A DNA stretch of 64,000 bases from Psychrobacter sp. P11F6 (GTDB lineage: Bacteria; Pseudomonadota; Gammaproteobacteria; Pseudomonadales; Moraxellaceae). The position numbers and the translations under genes were made by a program. Location: contig NZ_CM003594.1 in NCBI RefSeq assembly GCF_001435295.1, forward strand, positions 2,232,001-2,296,000, given 5' to 3'. Positions 47,450 through 58,116 of this stretch are shown one piece after another. Numbering within the stretch: the first letter of the stretch is position 1; every line of letters starts with the position of its first letter. A model generated the notes under the pieces. It had not been told where the DNA came from, did not search any database, and was given only the letters and a program-made list of their open reading frames with translations.

Positions 47450-48310
47450 ATTATTGTCCTTAATTGATGTTATTTCAGGCTACCGTTGTTTGGCTCACTC
47501 GCCTGACTGGATATCAAGTGATAAAATAGTTGCTCATAATAGCAGTACAAAAACTGCTATCATCACTTATATTTAGCCTCATTATAAGGGTCGACTTGAT
47601 GATAAGTAAAACTTATTTAGAGTGCTTATGCGGCCATTGTTACAAAAATGCTGCTGGTCATGATATCTAAGCGTAGTAATTACTGTCCCTCTATCACCAA
47701 AATGTATTTCTAGAATCGTGATAAAATTGGGTATAAAATATACAAATTGCAAAGCTATAATAAGTTGCTTGCTAAGATTTTTACCAAAGAGTTTGTATTT
47801 TGCCGCATAGTTCTGATGATATTTGATTAGGATTGCGTTACAATACCCTTAAACAGAGTCGGGAGTTTTAACTAAACATTACGCAAACATGTTTTTTTGT
47901 CAGCCGCCGCTAGCATACGTCTATGGTCAGTAAGTTTTTATGGCCCTATGGATATTGGTATCTATCTTCATTAGTACAGAATTTTTGGTAATAATTAAGA
48001 TAAATACTTCACCTCTTTAGATGTTTGATGCTCAAAAACGGCGCATCTTCTTATCCACTTTAATGATTTATTAACAATCCTACTATCGACCAGCTGTGAG
48101 TGTCGTGCGTTTAAAACGCCTTTATGCCTCAATACCAGCTGATATAAAGCGAAAGCTTAGATTGATAGTTAATAATATTGTGGTGATAAGCGAGAAAAAA
48201 AACAGCATGTGCCGCGATTCTATTTTTATCTGACTATTACTTTTATGATGCAGATAGCGCGGAGAGTTAGTTAATTCTGTTGATAATTCGGGCTGTAAAG
48301 GAATCATCCA
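47450..48310. other. Long non-coding region upstream of ccoN
   Basis: About 860 bp and the longest gene-free stretch here. It is AT-rich and presumably holds the cbb3 operon promoter and a leader. I looked for an FNR/ANR box (TTGAT-N4-ATCAA) and found only half-sites, for example TTGATGCTCAAAAA at 48024. No RNA gene was recognised. Confidence 0.5.
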
Positions 48311-49792
48311 ATGAGTTTACAAAACACAGCAGTCGCCCCAGTTGACCGTGAGTACGAAATTACTATCGTAAGATTCTTTACGATAATGGCCGTGGTATGG
48401 GGCATCGTCGGCATGAGTATTGGTGTGTTCATTGCTTCACAGTTAGCATGGCCATCACTTAACTTTGACATTCCATGGCTGACATTTAGTCGTTTAAGAC
48501 CGCTACATACCAATGCGGTCATTTTTGCGTTCGGTGGCTCTGCCCTGTTCGCAACGTCTTACTATATTGTTCAGCGTACCTGTAAGACAAGGTTATTTGC
48601 TCCTTATTTAGCTTGGTTTACCTTTTGGGGTTGGCAAGCCGTTATCGTATCAGCGGTTATTACCCTACCTTTAGGTTTAACATCGACCAAGGAATACGCT
48701 GAGCTTGAGTGGCCAATCGATATTTTGATTGCCTTGGTATGGATCTCTTATGCCATTGTCTTTTTCGGTACGCTCATCAAACGTAAAACCTCACATATTT
48801 ATGTGGCTAACTGGTTCTTTGCAGCCTTTATTATTACGATTGCATTACTGCATATCGTAAACAGCATGGCGATTCCTGTTAGCGCATTTAAGTCTTACTC
48901 GTTATTTGGCGGTGCGACCGATGCGATGGTGCAGTGGTGGTACGGACATAACGCGGTAGGTTTTTATCTAACGGCAGCTTTCTTAGGAATGATGTATTAC
49001 TTCGTTCCAGTCCAGATTGGTCGTCCTATTTATTCTTACCGTTTGTCTATCGTTCACTTTTGGGCATTGATTGCGTCATATATGTGGGCTGGTGGTCACC
49101 ATTTGCATTATTCAGCGCTTCCAGATTGGACACAGTCTCTAGCAATGGTATTCTCAATCATCCTGTTTGCGCCATCTTGGGGTGGTATGATTAACGGTGT
49201 ACTAACACTATCAGGTAGTTGGGATAAGCTGCGTACCGATCCGATCATTCGCTTTATGATTGTGGCATTGTCGTTTTATGCGATGTCGACGTTCGAAGGT
49301 CCAATGATGTCGATTAAGACAGTGAATGCGTTATCGCATAATACGGATTGGACAGTCGGTCACGTACACTCAGGTGCACTTGGTTGGGTAGGTATGATTA
49401 CCATTGGTTCGCTATATGTACTGTTACCACGTATCTATAACAAACCTAAGATGTATTCTATCAGCTTAATCACCACGCATTTTTGGTTGGCGACAGCGGG
49501 TACTATTTTCTATATCGTATCTATGTGGATTTCAGGTATTGGCCAAGGCATGATGTGGCTGGCTACTAATCCAGACGGTACATTGGTATATAGCTTCGTT
49601 GATACAGTTGAGTTCTCACATTTCCCATATATTGGTCGTGCTTTTGGTGGCCTATTGTATGTATCGGGTATGTTTGTGATGGCATATAACGTTTATAAAA
49701 CACTTAAAATGCCAGAAGGTAAGCCTGTCGATATCGCAGATCCTACTGATCATGAACCTAGTGTTGATAAACCTTCAGCAGCTAACGTATAA
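48311..49792 (+). CDS. ccoN: Cytochrome c oxidase cbb3-type subunit I
   Basis: 493 residues, twelve membrane segments. Catalytic subunit holding low-spin haem b, high-spin haem b3 and CuB. Haem/copper ligands lie in [56 protein letters not shown] (CuB His with the Tyr in the adjacent helix), [13 protein letters not shown] and [30 protein letters not shown] before the ATG. First gene of ccoNOQP, giving high-affinity respiration at low oxygen. Confidence 0.97.
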   Translation: MSLQNTAVAPVDREYEITIVRFFTIMAVVWGIVGMSIGVFIASQLAWPSLNFDIPWLTFSRLRPLHTNAVIFAFGGSALFATSYYIVQRTCKTRLFAPYLAWFTFWGWQAVIVSAVITLPLGLTSTKEYAELEWPIDILIALVWISYAIVFFGTLIKRKTSHIYVANWFFAAFIITIALLHIVNSMAIPVSAFKSYSLFGGATDAMVQWWYGHNAVGFYLTAAFLGMMYYFVPVQIGRPIYSYRLSIVHFWALIASYMWAGGHHLHYSALPDWTQSLAMVFSIILFAPSWGGMINGVLTLSGSWDKLRTDPIIRFMIVALSFYAMSTFEGPMMSIKTVNALSHNTDWTVGHVHSGALGWVGMITIGSLYVLLPRIYNKPKMYSISLITTHFWLATAGTIFYIVSMWISGIGQGMMWLATNPDGTLVYSFVDTVEFSHFPYIGRAFGGLLYVSGMFVMAYNVYKTLKMPEGKPVDIADPTDHEPSVDKPSAANV

Positions 49793-49801
49793 GGAGCGAT
49801 C

Positions 49802-50440
49802 ATGTCTGGTACACCGCATGAAATTATTGAAAAAAATACAGGCTTGTTGGTTATCGGTATCGTTATTGCTATTAGCTTTGCAACGCTAGTTGAAATCGTA
49901 CCATTGATATATGACAACAAGGGTCCTGAAGAAGGTGGGGTGAATGCTCCCCTGCCCTCTATGGAGCCATGGACTGCACTAGAATTTGAGGGTCGTGACA
50001 TCTATATTCGTGAAGGTTGTCACGTTTGTCATACTCAGATGATTCGTCCACTACGTGCTGAAGTTGAACGTTATGGACCTTACTCACGTGCTGCTGAATC
50101 TACGTGGGATCACCCTTTTCTTTGGGGTTCAAAACGTACTGGACCTGATCTAGCACGTGTTGGCGGTCGTTATTCTGAAGACTGGCAAAAGCAGCATTTA
50201 ATTGCGCCACGTTCACTAGTACCTGAATCAGTAATGCCTGGCTTCCCGTGGCTTGCTACCAACGAAGTGAATGGTGAAAACGTTCAAACTAAAATGCGTC
50301 TATTCCGTGATCGCTTTGGTGTACCTTACACTGAAGAAGATATCGAAGGAGCACCAGATGCTGTACTTGGTGCCACTGAACTTGATGCTTTGGTTGCTTA
50401 TCTACAGCAACTGGGCACCGCGATGGAAGGACAGCGCTAA
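49802..50440 (+). CDS. ccoO: Cytochrome c oxidase cbb3-type subunit II
   Basis: 212 residues: an N-terminal membrane anchor (about 14-36) and a monohaem cytochrome c domain with CHVCH at residues 73-77. The axial Met is probably in the VMPGFPWL block, and [14 protein letters not shown] is typical. It passes electrons to CcoN. Nine bp after ccoN; its stop codon overlaps the ccoQ start by one base. Confidence 0.96.
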   Translation: MSGTPHEIIEKNTGLLVIGIVIAISFATLVEIVPLIYDNKGPEEGGVNAPLPSMEPWTALEFEGRDIYIREGCHVCHTQMIRPLRAEVERYGPYSRAAESTWDHPFLWGSKRTGPDLARVGGRYSEDWQKQHLIAPRSLVPESVMPGFPWLATNEVNGENVQTKMRLFRDRFGVPYTEEDIEGAPDAVLGATELDALVAYLQQLGTAMEGQR

Positions 50441-50622
50441 TGGGTATTGGTGAATTACAAACAATTGCGACCGTTTCTGCCTTTGTTGCCTTCGTAGGTG
50501 TTGCATGGTGGGCGTATTCGCCAAAAAACAAAAAACGCTTCGAAGAAGATGCACAACTTGCGCTTGATGACGAGGATATAAAATCTCTGTCTGAAGAGCA
50601 GCGCAATAAGGATAAACGATGA
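50440..50622 (+). CDS. ccoQ: Cytochrome c oxidase cbb3-type subunit CcoQ
   Basis: 60 residues: one membrane helix (TIATVSAFVAFVGVAWWAYSP) and a short charged tail (KKNKKRFEEDAQLALDDEDI) typical of CcoQ, which stabilises the complex. Start and stop overlap the neighbouring genes (TAATG with ccoO, ATGA with ccoP), indicating translational coupling. Confidence 0.92.
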   Translation: MGIGELQTIATVSAFVAFVGVAWWAYSPKNKKRFEEDAQLALDDEDIKSLSEEQRNKDKR

Positions 50623-51755
50623 CATTTTTTTGGAGTTCTTGGATTACCATACTAAGTATCATGTGTTGGGCTGCTATCCTCGGTGTCTTACTAATGGTAT
50701 TGAAGTACAAGCCAGAACTAGAAGATGACGGTACAACAGGCCACGCTTATGATGGTATCAAAGAGTACGACAAGCCATTACCTAAATGGTGGCTCGTAAT
50801 ATTTTTTGGCTCTATCGCTTGGGGTGTTGCCTATTGGGTATTTTTCCCAGGTATTTTCCCATCAAAATGGGAAGGTATTGCCACTGTAGAAGTCGATGGC
50901 GAAACGGTACCGTGGACCTCTAAGAACGAGCTATATAGCGAGCTTGAGAGTAATAACAAAGTATTTACGGATAACTTTGAGAAAAACATCTTAGCAAAAG
51001 CGGATGCTAGTGGTGCGACAGAGACCTTAGCGGCACTTGCTGAGTTACAAGCAACGATGCGTCGCAGTGAAACACCACCAGCAGATCTGCAAGCTCAAAT
51101 TGATGAGAAAACTGCAGAACTATCCCCTTATGTAGAAAAGCTTTCAGAAAACCCGAATGCTTTAAAGGTTGGTAGTCGTTTGTTCTTACAGAACTGTGCG
51201 GTCTGTCATGGCTCTAACGCCAAAGGTGCGGTAGGCTATCCAAATCTAACTGACAATGACTGGTTATATGGCGGAGAAGCGTCAAACATTTTGACCACGC
51301 TACATAAAGGTCGAGTTGGTGGTATGGCTGCATGGCGTGATCAAATCGGTGAAGATGGGGTACGTGCGGTATCTGAATACGTGCTGTCAATATCTGGCAA
51401 CCAACCTGGTTACGAGCTTGATAAAGCTCAAGTCGCTCAAGGTGAGGCCATCTTCAATGAGCCGACTAACTGTGTACTTTGTCATGGTGCAGATGCCAAA
51501 GGTATGACTTCTACTGGCGCGCCAAACTTGACAGATAACATTTGGTTATATGGCGGTGATCGTGAGACCATCCGCGAAACCTTACGTTATGGTCGTGCTG
51601 GTGTGATGCCTGAGTGGGAAACCAAACTGGGTAATGAGCGTATTATGCTGATTGCAGCTTATGTTTACTCATTATCAGATAAAACCCCTCAACCTGCTGC
51701 TAAAGCACCAACCGCTACTCAAGTAGCAACCACTGTAGAAACGACGGCTAACTAA
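50619..51755 (+). CDS. ccoP: Cytochrome c oxidase cbb3-type subunit III
   Basis: 378 residues. Two membrane helices near residues 8-28 and 57-77, a coiled linker, then two cytochrome c domains with CAVCH (193-197) and CVLCH (285-289). Both show the LTDNDWLYGG / LTDNIWLYGG blocks expected of CcoP. A Pro/Ala/Thr tail follows. It is the electron-entry subunit of the oxidase. Confidence 0.96.
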   Translation: MTFFWSSWITILSIMCWAAILGVLLMVLKYKPELEDDGTTGHAYDGIKEYDKPLPKWWLVIFFGSIAWGVAYWVFFPGIFPSKWEGIATVEVDGETVPWTSKNELYSELESNNKVFTDNFEKNILAKADASGATETLAALAELQATMRRSETPPADLQAQIDEKTAELSPYVEKLSENPNALKVGSRLFLQNCAVCHGSNAKGAVGYPNLTDNDWLYGGEASNILTTLHKGRVGGMAAWRDQIGEDGVRAVSEYVLSISGNQPGYELDKAQVAQGEAIFNEPTNCVLCHGADAKGMTSTGAPNLTDNIWLYGGDRETIRETLRYGRAGVMPEWETKLGNERIMLIAAYVYSLSDKTPQPAAKAPTATQVATTVETTAN

Positions 51756-51798
51756 TATTTAAAGATGGTTGTCATAGCATCAGTGGATAAGATTTGAT

Positions 51799-51834
51799 AA
51801 AGGGAGAACTGTTATTGCAGTTCTCCTTTTTTTA
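51799..51834 (+). terminator. Terminator of ccoNOQP
   Basis: GGGAGAACTG and CAGTTCTCC form the stem, with TTTTTTT after it, about 45 bp past the ccoP stop. It separates the oxidase subunits from the assembly genes. Confidence 0.88.
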
Positions 51835-51926
51835 TAAATTCTTCGATGAGAGTTTATTAACTGCTACCGCATTGTCAAAATTTGAGTGGTAAATAAAATG
51901 TAGCTAAATACTACATAGAGCACGAC

Positions 51927-51956
51927 CAATATATCGATCATTATGCTGATATATTG
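51927..51956. promoter_or_regulatory. Inverted repeat upstream of ccoG
   Basis: CAATATATC and GATATATTG face each other across 12 bases, about 280 bp before ccoG. It may be an operator or a cruciform-prone site; no known protein motif was matched. Confidence 0.4.
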
Positions 51957-52234
51957 ATTGGTTTTTAAGATTATTACCCCATTTATAGTAGGGAGAATGC
52001 TAAAATGATAATACCTAAAAACCACTTATTAGTGGCGAATTTAGAAGATAGTCATCCATTCTCATTAAGCTATTTGCAATCGATCATTTGGTAGATGGGT
52101 TAAAATATTTTTCTGTTCAATATTTTATCCGCTACTTACTGACATTGATAACATCACACACTCATACATCTGATGATTAAAGATGTTTGTTCATCATGCC
52201 AGCAAACTGATTCTTTTTTAAAAGAGGCACGTTT

Positions 52235-53644
52235 ATGTCAGCACCACAACCCAATAAAATCCCTGTACAGCAAATTGACCTTGATGCGACCAAGCATCGA
52301 GTTCACCCTAGGTTTGTCACCGGTTTTTATCAAAACATTCGTGTCGTCACGATGTATGCGCTTTTAGCCGCTTTTCTGCTGTTGCCATGGTTACGTTATA
52401 ATGGTAGGCAAGCAATATGGCTTGATGTTCCCTCGCAGCATTACTATATTTTTGGCATGACTTTTTTGACCCAAGATTTTTACTTCATTGCCGCCTTTGC
52501 GATTATTGCCGCATTCACTTTATTCATGGTGACTGTGTATGCGGGGCGTGTTTGGTGTGGCTATGCCTGCCCTCAGACGATTTGGACACATCTTTATCAA
52601 TATGTTGAAAAATGGGTGATTGGCGATCGCAACAAGCGTATCAAATTTGATAAAGAACCGATGAGCGCAAAAAAAGCCTTTAAACGTTCTTTGGTATATT
52701 TTATTTGGTTGGTATTTTCAGTGATTACCGCGGCAACCTTTGTCAGTTATGTCGCTGGAACAGATTATTTATATCAAAGCTGGCAAACCGTTGGTTTTAT
52801 TCCTATTCCTGATTGGCCAACATGGGTATGGGTGTCGATGTTTATTTTCACCTTTGCTACCTACGTCAATGCAGGTTATATGCGTGAGCAGATGTGTATC
52901 CAAATCTGCCCATACGGTCGTTTTCAAAGCGTCATGTTTGATAAAGATACCTTGGTCGTATCCTATGATTATGAACGCGGTGAGCCTCGCGGGGCACGAA
53001 AAAAAGGCACGCATCCTGAACATTTAGGCGACTGTATTGAATGCACCATGTGCGTGCAGGTATGTCCGACTGGCATTGATATTCGAGATGGTTTGCAAGT
53101 CGCTTGCATACAGTGCGCGGCTTGTGTTGACGCTTGTAATGAAATTATGGATAAAGTCGGGTATCCACGTGGACTCATTCGTTATACGACAGAACGACAG
53201 TTGTCAGAAAAAGAAAATACCCGCGTCATCAGTCCACGTCTATTTGCTTATTTAGCCGTTATTACTATTTTATGTGGTGGCGTTATTTATGCATTGACGG
53301 ACCGTGTACCGTTAGAGATTGATATTCGCCGTGACCGTAATCAGTTGTCTTCAGTGAATAATCAAGGCATGATTGAAAACAGCTATATCGTCAAGCTGAC
53401 TAATAAAACACAAGAGCCGCATACCTATACAATAACCCTTGCTCCACAAGAAGGTTTGAGCTTGGAGCTGCGGTTCAATGATGTACCATTAGAAGCAGGT
53501 GAAAGCTTTGATATGCCTGTGAGTATTTATGGCGATCCTAAGGTTATCGATTTTGAACAAACATCAGTGACCCTAAATGTGACCAGTGAAGATGGTCAGT
53601 ATAAAGTCAGTAAACAAAACGTATTTACTACTCAAGGGCAGTAG
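52235..53644 (+). CDS. ccoG: Cytochrome c oxidase accessory protein CcoG (FixG/RdxA family)
   Basis: 469 residues, five or so membrane segments and two [4Fe-4S] ferredoxin motifs, CIECTMCVQVCP and CIQCAACVDAC, plus the upstream CGYACPQTIWTHLYQYVEKW and QMCIQICPYGRFQ blocks. The C-terminus is an Ig-like periplasmic domain. It acts in copper handling for cbb3 assembly, with CcoG reported as a Cu(II) reductase in this family. AAAAGAGGCACGTTT precedes the ATG. Confidence 0.94.
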   Translation: MSAPQPNKIPVQQIDLDATKHRVHPRFVTGFYQNIRVVTMYALLAAFLLLPWLRYNGRQAIWLDVPSQHYYIFGMTFLTQDFYFIAAFAIIAAFTLFMVTVYAGRVWCGYACPQTIWTHLYQYVEKWVIGDRNKRIKFDKEPMSAKKAFKRSLVYFIWLVFSVITAATFVSYVAGTDYLYQSWQTVGFIPIPDWPTWVWVSMFIFTFATYVNAGYMREQMCIQICPYGRFQSVMFDKDTLVVSYDYERGEPRGARKKGTHPEHLGDCIECTMCVQVCPTGIDIRDGLQVACIQCAACVDACNEIMDKVGYPRGLIRYTTERQLSEKENTRVISPRLFAYLAVITILCGGVIYALTDRVPLEIDIRRDRNQLSSVNNQGMIENSYIVKLTNKTQEPHTYTITLAPQEGLSLELRFNDVPLEAGESFDMPVSIYGDPKVIDFEQTSVTLNVTSEDGQYKVSKQNVFTTQGQ

Positions 53645-53673
53645 GTTTTTATAAGCAATTAATAGCTTAGCGA

Positions 53674-53832
53674 GGGCAGGTCCTCATTTTAAAAGTGGTA
53701 ATAGAAATGCAATAAATGGCAGCCAAACTGGGAAAATAGTATAGATAATATCGGCATATTAACCAGCTGTTTGGCAAAATTTAACCATTTTTAATCCATT
53801 TAGGTGCTTTCATTCAGACTGAGGATGCGCCC
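53674..53832. mobile_element. MITE-like element, copy 4
   Basis: 159 bp. Left end GGGCAGGTCCTCATTTT, right end the complement of GGGCGCATCCTCAGTCTG; TA follows the right end. The centre has a foldback, with GCCAAAC facing GTTTGGC and the same ATTAACCAGCTG run as copy 1. It separates ccoG from ccoH. Confidence 0.82.
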
Positions 53833-53979
53833 TAGTATATAATTCTATATTTCACCTGTGAGTCAGTGGCTAGCAGGTGGACGATTTATCATTAAACTGG
53901 CAGCTGTTTCGCTGTCAGCTTATCCATTGATACAGTTTATAGATATCTGATAAACAGATATCTGATTAATAGGTATTTT

Positions 53980-54561
53980 ATGTCTACTCCAGCATCAAAT
54001 TTTAAGCATCAAGATACTCAGCCATGGTATAAGAATTACATGGTGGTTATTTTTGTTATTGGCATGCCAGCATTTGTCGTAGTGGCCTGTATCTTTTTTG
54101 TTTATTACTCTTATCAAATTCGGGATAGCGTGGTACGTGACGACTGGTATATGGATGGTAAGACGCTTTATCATGATGTATCACGTGACAAACTGACTTA
54201 TGACTTAGATTTGCACGGCGAAATGCAGTTTGCAGATAATGGTGATGTTGTATTCTATCTAAATTATCCTGAACAGAGTCTGCAATCAGGTAAACTGCTG
54301 AATGGTAGTCCTCTGGCTTATCCTGAAAAACTAGAGCTGTCTATCTCGCATGCAACCGATATCAAAAAAGATCACGATGTCGTACTTCAACATGTCGAAG
54401 GCAATAAATACAGTGCGCAGGTAGATATAGATCCTTTAAAAGCAAAATATTATCTACAAGTAAGTAGTGATGGTAAAGATGACTGGCGCATGCAAGATGT
54501 GGCGAAATTACCACGTTCAAAAGTTAGCTTTGACCCATTACCTGTTTTTGCAGAAAGTTGA
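53980..54561 (+). CDS. ccoH: FixH family protein, cbb3 oxidase assembly (CcoH)
   Basis: 193 residues. An N-terminal membrane helix (about 22-46, MVVIFVIGMPAFVVVACIFFVYY) follows QPWYKNYMV, a standard CcoH start. The rest is a periplasmic beta-rich domain with YDLDLHGEMQFADNGDVVFYLNYPE and the KYYLQVSSDGKDDWRM block. It helps assemble the cbb3 complex. It lies 335 bp after ccoG, with a MITE copy in between. Confidence 0.88.
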   Translation: MSTPASNFKHQDTQPWYKNYMVVIFVIGMPAFVVVACIFFVYYSYQIRDSVVRDDWYMDGKTLYHDVSRDKLTYDLDLHGEMQFADNGDVVFYLNYPEQSLQSGKLLNGSPLAYPEKLELSISHATDIKKDHDVVLQHVEGNKYSAQVDIDPLKAKYYLQVSSDGKDDWRMQDVAKLPRSKVSFDPLPVFAES

Positions 54562-54610
54562 TTTTATAAAAACTACTTTTATAACCATGATTAATAATCA
54601 ATTTATTAAC

Positions 54611-54656
54611 ACATAAAAAAAACCAGCCATTTATCAATAATGAGCTGGTTTTTTAC
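54611..54656. terminator. Rho-independent terminator
   Basis: AAAAAACCAGC and GCTGGTTTTTT pair around a loop, with runs on both sides. It lies between the convergent genes ccoH and ttcA. Confidence 0.85.
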
Positions 54657-54715
54657 ACTAACGGTTTATGCTATTTTTTATAAATGTCACTTAATATTAT
54701 CGAATAAGCGAATCG

Positions 54716-55873
54716 TTAAATAACAGGATTTATTGTTGGAATTTTCTGATTCGTATGCTTATTTTCTGCTGAATTATCAGACTCTGTCGAAAGCAGCTTA
54801 CGATCAAACTTCGGATTGAACGCTTGGGTTTTTGGCGATACAGGTAAGCCAATTTCAGTCAAGCTCTCGGTCTGCCCAGCTTGAATGTTATCCCCTTCAA
54901 ACAAACGCTCATTGTCATCACGATCAAGACTCAAGGTTTCAAAGTCAAATAACTCACGATCCGCCAATTGCGAGGGCGCAACATTTTGCATGGCCTTAAA
55001 AATAGAGGCCAAACGCTGCGGATGAGCATCATCCCATTCCCGCAACATATCGTTGATAATGGCCCTTTGTAAGTTGGTTTGGCTGCCACATAAGTTGCAT
55101 GGAATAATTGGAAATTCTTTTAAGCGAGCATATTCGATGATGTCTTTTTCTTCGACATAAGCCAGTGGACGAATAAGTAGGTTTTGCTTGTCATCACTGA
55201 GCAATTTCGGTGGCATCGATTTAAGAGTGCCGCCATGAAATAAATTCAAAAAGAAAGTCGCCAACATATCATCGCGATGATGACCCAGCGCAATTTTGGT
55301 TGCGCCAATCTGCTTAGCAAAACCGTATAACGAGCCGCGGCGCAGACGTGAACACGCCGAGCAATAAGTTTTGCCTTCTGGCACCACGCTCTTAACGATA
55401 CTATAAGTGTCTTTTTCTAAGATATAATGCGCGATACCCTGCTCGTTCAAATACGCCGGCAAAATATCTTCAGGGTAACCGGGCTGCTTTTGATCGAGAT
55501 TGACCGCGACGATATCAAAGTTAATCGGGGCGATACGCTTGAGTAATAGTAAAATATCCAGCAAGGTATAGCTGTCTTTGCCACCTGAAACACAGACCAT
55601 CACCACATCGCCGTCTTCGATCATATTAAAATCACGAATCGCCCAAGAGACTTGTCTACGTAGCTTCTTTTGCAGCTTACGGAACTCTGCTGATTCAGTA
55701 GACGTTGACGGTGCAGCGGCGATACTGTCTTCATTTGTATGATCGGCAGCAACATCCTCATATTCCATACTATCGCCATCAGTGTCCCAAGCATGATTAT
55801 CCAAACCTGTATCAGCTGACATATCATCGGTTTCAGGCGTAATTTGTGGCGTAAACAAGGTTGCTGCGGTCAT
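54716..55873 (-). CDS. ttcA: tRNA 2-thiocytidine biosynthesis protein TtcA
   Basis: 385 residues. PP-loop ATPase with [18 protein letters not shown], the iron-sulfur Cys pair [32 protein letters not shown], and [12 protein letters not shown]. It thiolates C32 in some tRNAs. It is longer than the E. coli enzyme because of an acidic N-terminal extension of about 60 residues and a C-terminal tail of about 90 residues that look poorly conserved. Confidence 0.94.
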   Translation of the reverse strand: MTAATLFTPQITPETDDMSADTGLDNHAWDTDGDSMEYEDVAADHTNEDSIAAAPSTSTESAEFRKLQKKLRRQVSWAIRDFNMIEDGDVVMVCVSGGKDSYTLLDILLLLKRIAPINFDIVAVNLDQKQPGYPEDILPAYLNEQGIAHYILEKDTYSIVKSVVPEGKTYCSACSRLRRGSLYGFAKQIGATKIALGHHRDDMLATFFLNLFHGGTLKSMPPKLLSDDKQNLLIRPLAYVEEKDIIEYARLKEFPIIPCNLCGSQTNLQRAIINDMLREWDDAHPQRLASIFKAMQNVAPSQLADRELFDFETLSLDRDDNERLFEGDNIQAGQTESLTEIGLPVSPKTQAFNPKFDRKLLSTESDNSAENKHTNQKIPTINPVI

Positions 55874-56008
55874 AAGTTACTCAATATCTTTACAAGGGAA
55901 TTTTGCTAAAAAATGGAAGCATAAAGCCTTTAGCAAGGAGGTAATAGCACAGTGGCTCTAAAAGCAGCGATTATAACAAAATTTGCTAACAGATTGAAAA
56001 GATGAGAT

Positions 56009-56870
56009 TAGGGCGTGTTGAACATTGGGAATAAAATAGTAGCAAAAAAATAGCAAACGGTTAGTCTTTAAGTTCTCACACAAAAAAGACATCGTTTGCT
56101 ATGCCTCGTACAATGCTCAAAGATCAACACTGGACAAGACTAAGACCTATATTACTAGAACTTAATATCTATGACAAAGGGAATCTTAGACAAACCTTTG
56201 AAGGCGTATTATATCGGATGCGTGTTGGCTGTCCTTGGCGTGATCTGCCACCTTACTTTGGTAAGCCTAATACCGTCTACAAGGCTTATCAGCGCTGGTT
56301 TCGTAGCAATAAACTGATTGCACTGTTCGCTTTATTAACTAAAGACTCAGACTGTGAATGGGTGTTTATCGATGGCACACACATTAAAGCACATCAGCAC
56401 AGTAATGGTAGCAATGAGGTGGAACAAGCCATTAGTAAAAGTGTGGCAGGACGCGCAACCAAGATTCATTTAGCAGTTGATGCTCATGGCAACCCTATTA
56501 CTTTTATCCTATCAGATGGCACGACTCACGATGTAAAGGTGGCTCCAGACTTAATTGATGAGATTAATTTAAGTAGTACAGACATACTATGTGCCGATAA
56601 GGGCTATGATTCTGATCCACTGCGAGCGCATATTGAACGAGCAGGTTGCTTCAATAATATTCCTCGAAAACAGAATACTAAGTCCACCAATAACCATATG
56701 GACTGGCACTTGTACAAGGCTCGACACTTAGTAGAAAATGCTTTTGCTAAGTTAAAAAACTACAGGGCGGTTGCAACTAGATTTGATAAGCTCAAGCAAA
56801 GTTATGAGAATACGGTGGCTCTCGCTTGTGCTTATCTTTGGTTGAAACTTTGAATGTTCAACACGCCCTA
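56009..56870. mobile_element. Complete IS5-family insertion sequence
   Basis: Inverted ends GGGCGTGTTGAACATT (from 56011) and its complement (to 56868), with TA duplicated outside each end. The 858-bp body holds one transposase gene. It is inserted between ttcA and queC, disrupting neither. The IS appears intact. Confidence 0.92.
56101..56853 (+). CDS. IS5-family transposase
   Basis: 250 residues in a single uninterrupted frame. Helix-turn-helix region near the start (NLRQTFEGVLYRMRVGCPWRDLPPYFGKPNTVYKAYQRW), then the DDE catalytic pieces: WVFIDGTHIKAHQH, DILCADKGYDSDPLR and RHLVENAFAKLKNYRAVATRFDK. The last is the family block with the catalytic Glu. The stop codon lies within the right inverted repeat. 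Some relatives need a frameshift to make transposase; this copy does not. Confidence 0.94.
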   Translation: MPRTMLKDQHWTRLRPILLELNIYDKGNLRQTFEGVLYRMRVGCPWRDLPPYFGKPNTVYKAYQRWFRSNKLIALFALLTKDSDCEWVFIDGTHIKAHQHSNGSNEVEQAISKSVAGRATKIHLAVDAHGNPITFILSDGTTHDVKVAPDLIDEINLSSTDILCADKGYDSDPLRAHIERAGCFNNIPRKQNTKSTNNHMDWHLYKARHLVENAFAKLKNYRAVATRFDKLKQSYENTVALACAYLWLKL

Positions 56871-57100
56871 AACTATCAGATTAAATATTCAGTATTTTTT
56901 ATGGCTTAGCTTAAGGTATGGTGAACATTCGACCATAGCACTGCTGATAGCTCCACACTTTTATAAAAAAATTTCTTATTTGAGCTGATTAAGGTTTCAT
57001 ATCGTATTTATAATGGCTTCGTGGTTCTGTAATGAGCGTATTTTTGCTAAAATAGGCGTTTTTCGCAAACCAATTTCGCAAACCAATAATAGATACCACT

Positions 57101-57880
57101 ATGACTAATGTTACTTCGCAAAGCGCCTCTAATAATCAAGCCTTCGATACTGACTTAAATGCTCTGCATAAAAGCCAAAATGCCGTTGTGCTGCTGTCAG
57201 GCGGGCTTGATTCGGTGACTTGTTTGTATTGGGCCAAGGCACGTTATGCGTCGGTGACTGCGGTCAGTTTTAACTATGGTCAACGCCACAATAGTGAGCT
57301 GGTCGCGGCAAAAGCCATCGCTGAGACTGCCGAGGTCAATCACAGGATTATTGATATTGATATCGCTCAGCTTGGTGGCTCTTCGCTGACAGATCACAGT
57401 ATGATTGTTCCTGATGGCGATACGGATAAGTTCCCTAATAAAAAGCGTGATGAGATCGATAACGACGCTATTCCCAACACCTATGTGCCTGCGCGTAATA
57501 CGATATTTTTGTCTTATGCGCTAGCCGTTGCTGAAGTGACCGATGCCAATCATATCGTCATTGGCGTTAGCTCAGTCGATTACTCAGGCTATCCCGACTG
57601 TCGTCCAGAGTATATTGCCGCCTTCGAGCATATGGCCAATCTTGCCACCAAAGCGGGCGTTACCGGTCATCACTTATCCATTCAAACGCCATTACAGCAA
57701 CTGTCAAAAGCAAAAACCATTGAGCTTGGATTGTCATTGGGCGTCGATTATGGGCAAACCATATCTTGCTACCAAGCCGATGCACAAGGTCTTGCTTGCG
57801 GTGTATGTGATAGCTGTGCCTTACGCCGTCAAGGATTTGCTCAGGCTGGCATCACTGACCCAACCCATTATCAATCTTAA
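57101..57880 (+). CDS. queC: 7-cyano-7-deazaguanine synthase
   Basis: 259 residues. The ATP-binding loop AVVLLSGGLDSVTCLYWAKAR, then YVPARNTIFLSYALAVAEV, GVSSVDYSGYPDCRPEYIAAFEHM and the C-terminal zinc-binding CYQADAQGLACGVCDSCALRRQGF. It converts 7-carboxy-7-deazaguanine to preQ0, a precursor of queuosine in tRNA. It stands alone; the rest of the queuosine pathway is not in the window. Confidence 0.95.
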   Translation: MTNVTSQSASNNQAFDTDLNALHKSQNAVVLLSGGLDSVTCLYWAKARYASVTAVSFNYGQRHNSELVAAKAIAETAEVNHRIIDIDIAQLGGSSLTDHSMIVPDGDTDKFPNKKRDEIDNDAIPNTYVPARNTIFLSYALAVAEVTDANHIVIGVSSVDYSGYPDCRPEYIAAFEHMANLATKAGVTGHHLSIQTPLQQLSKAKTIELGLSLGVDYGQTISCYQADAQGLACGVCDSCALRRQGFAQAGITDPTHYQS

Positions 57881-58116
57881 TGAATGATGGGATTGCACTT
57901 GCATGAAAGCGTGATAGCAATCAACATTAGCGAAACATTCGCTTGCATTAACACAGCACGCCGCCGTTGTATTTTAACTCACATACTTGTTATGGTATGA
58001 GCGATTGCATTTATCACAAGATATAAGTAACCACATTAGTCAACGGACTATGAGTACTTTTGCTTTACTTTGAGTACAAAATTTAGAAAATTGATGTTAC
58101 CCGTAAGAGGATATTT

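Noticed and set aside
48000-48310. FNR/ANR box before ccoN
   Set aside because: Only half-sites such as TTGAT followed by unmatched bases were found; no full TTGAT-N4-ATCAA palindrome is present, so none is annotated.
52173-52367. 64-codon frame starting before ccoG
   Set aside because: It is a shadow in another frame of the ccoG start region, which has a good ribosome-binding site of its own.
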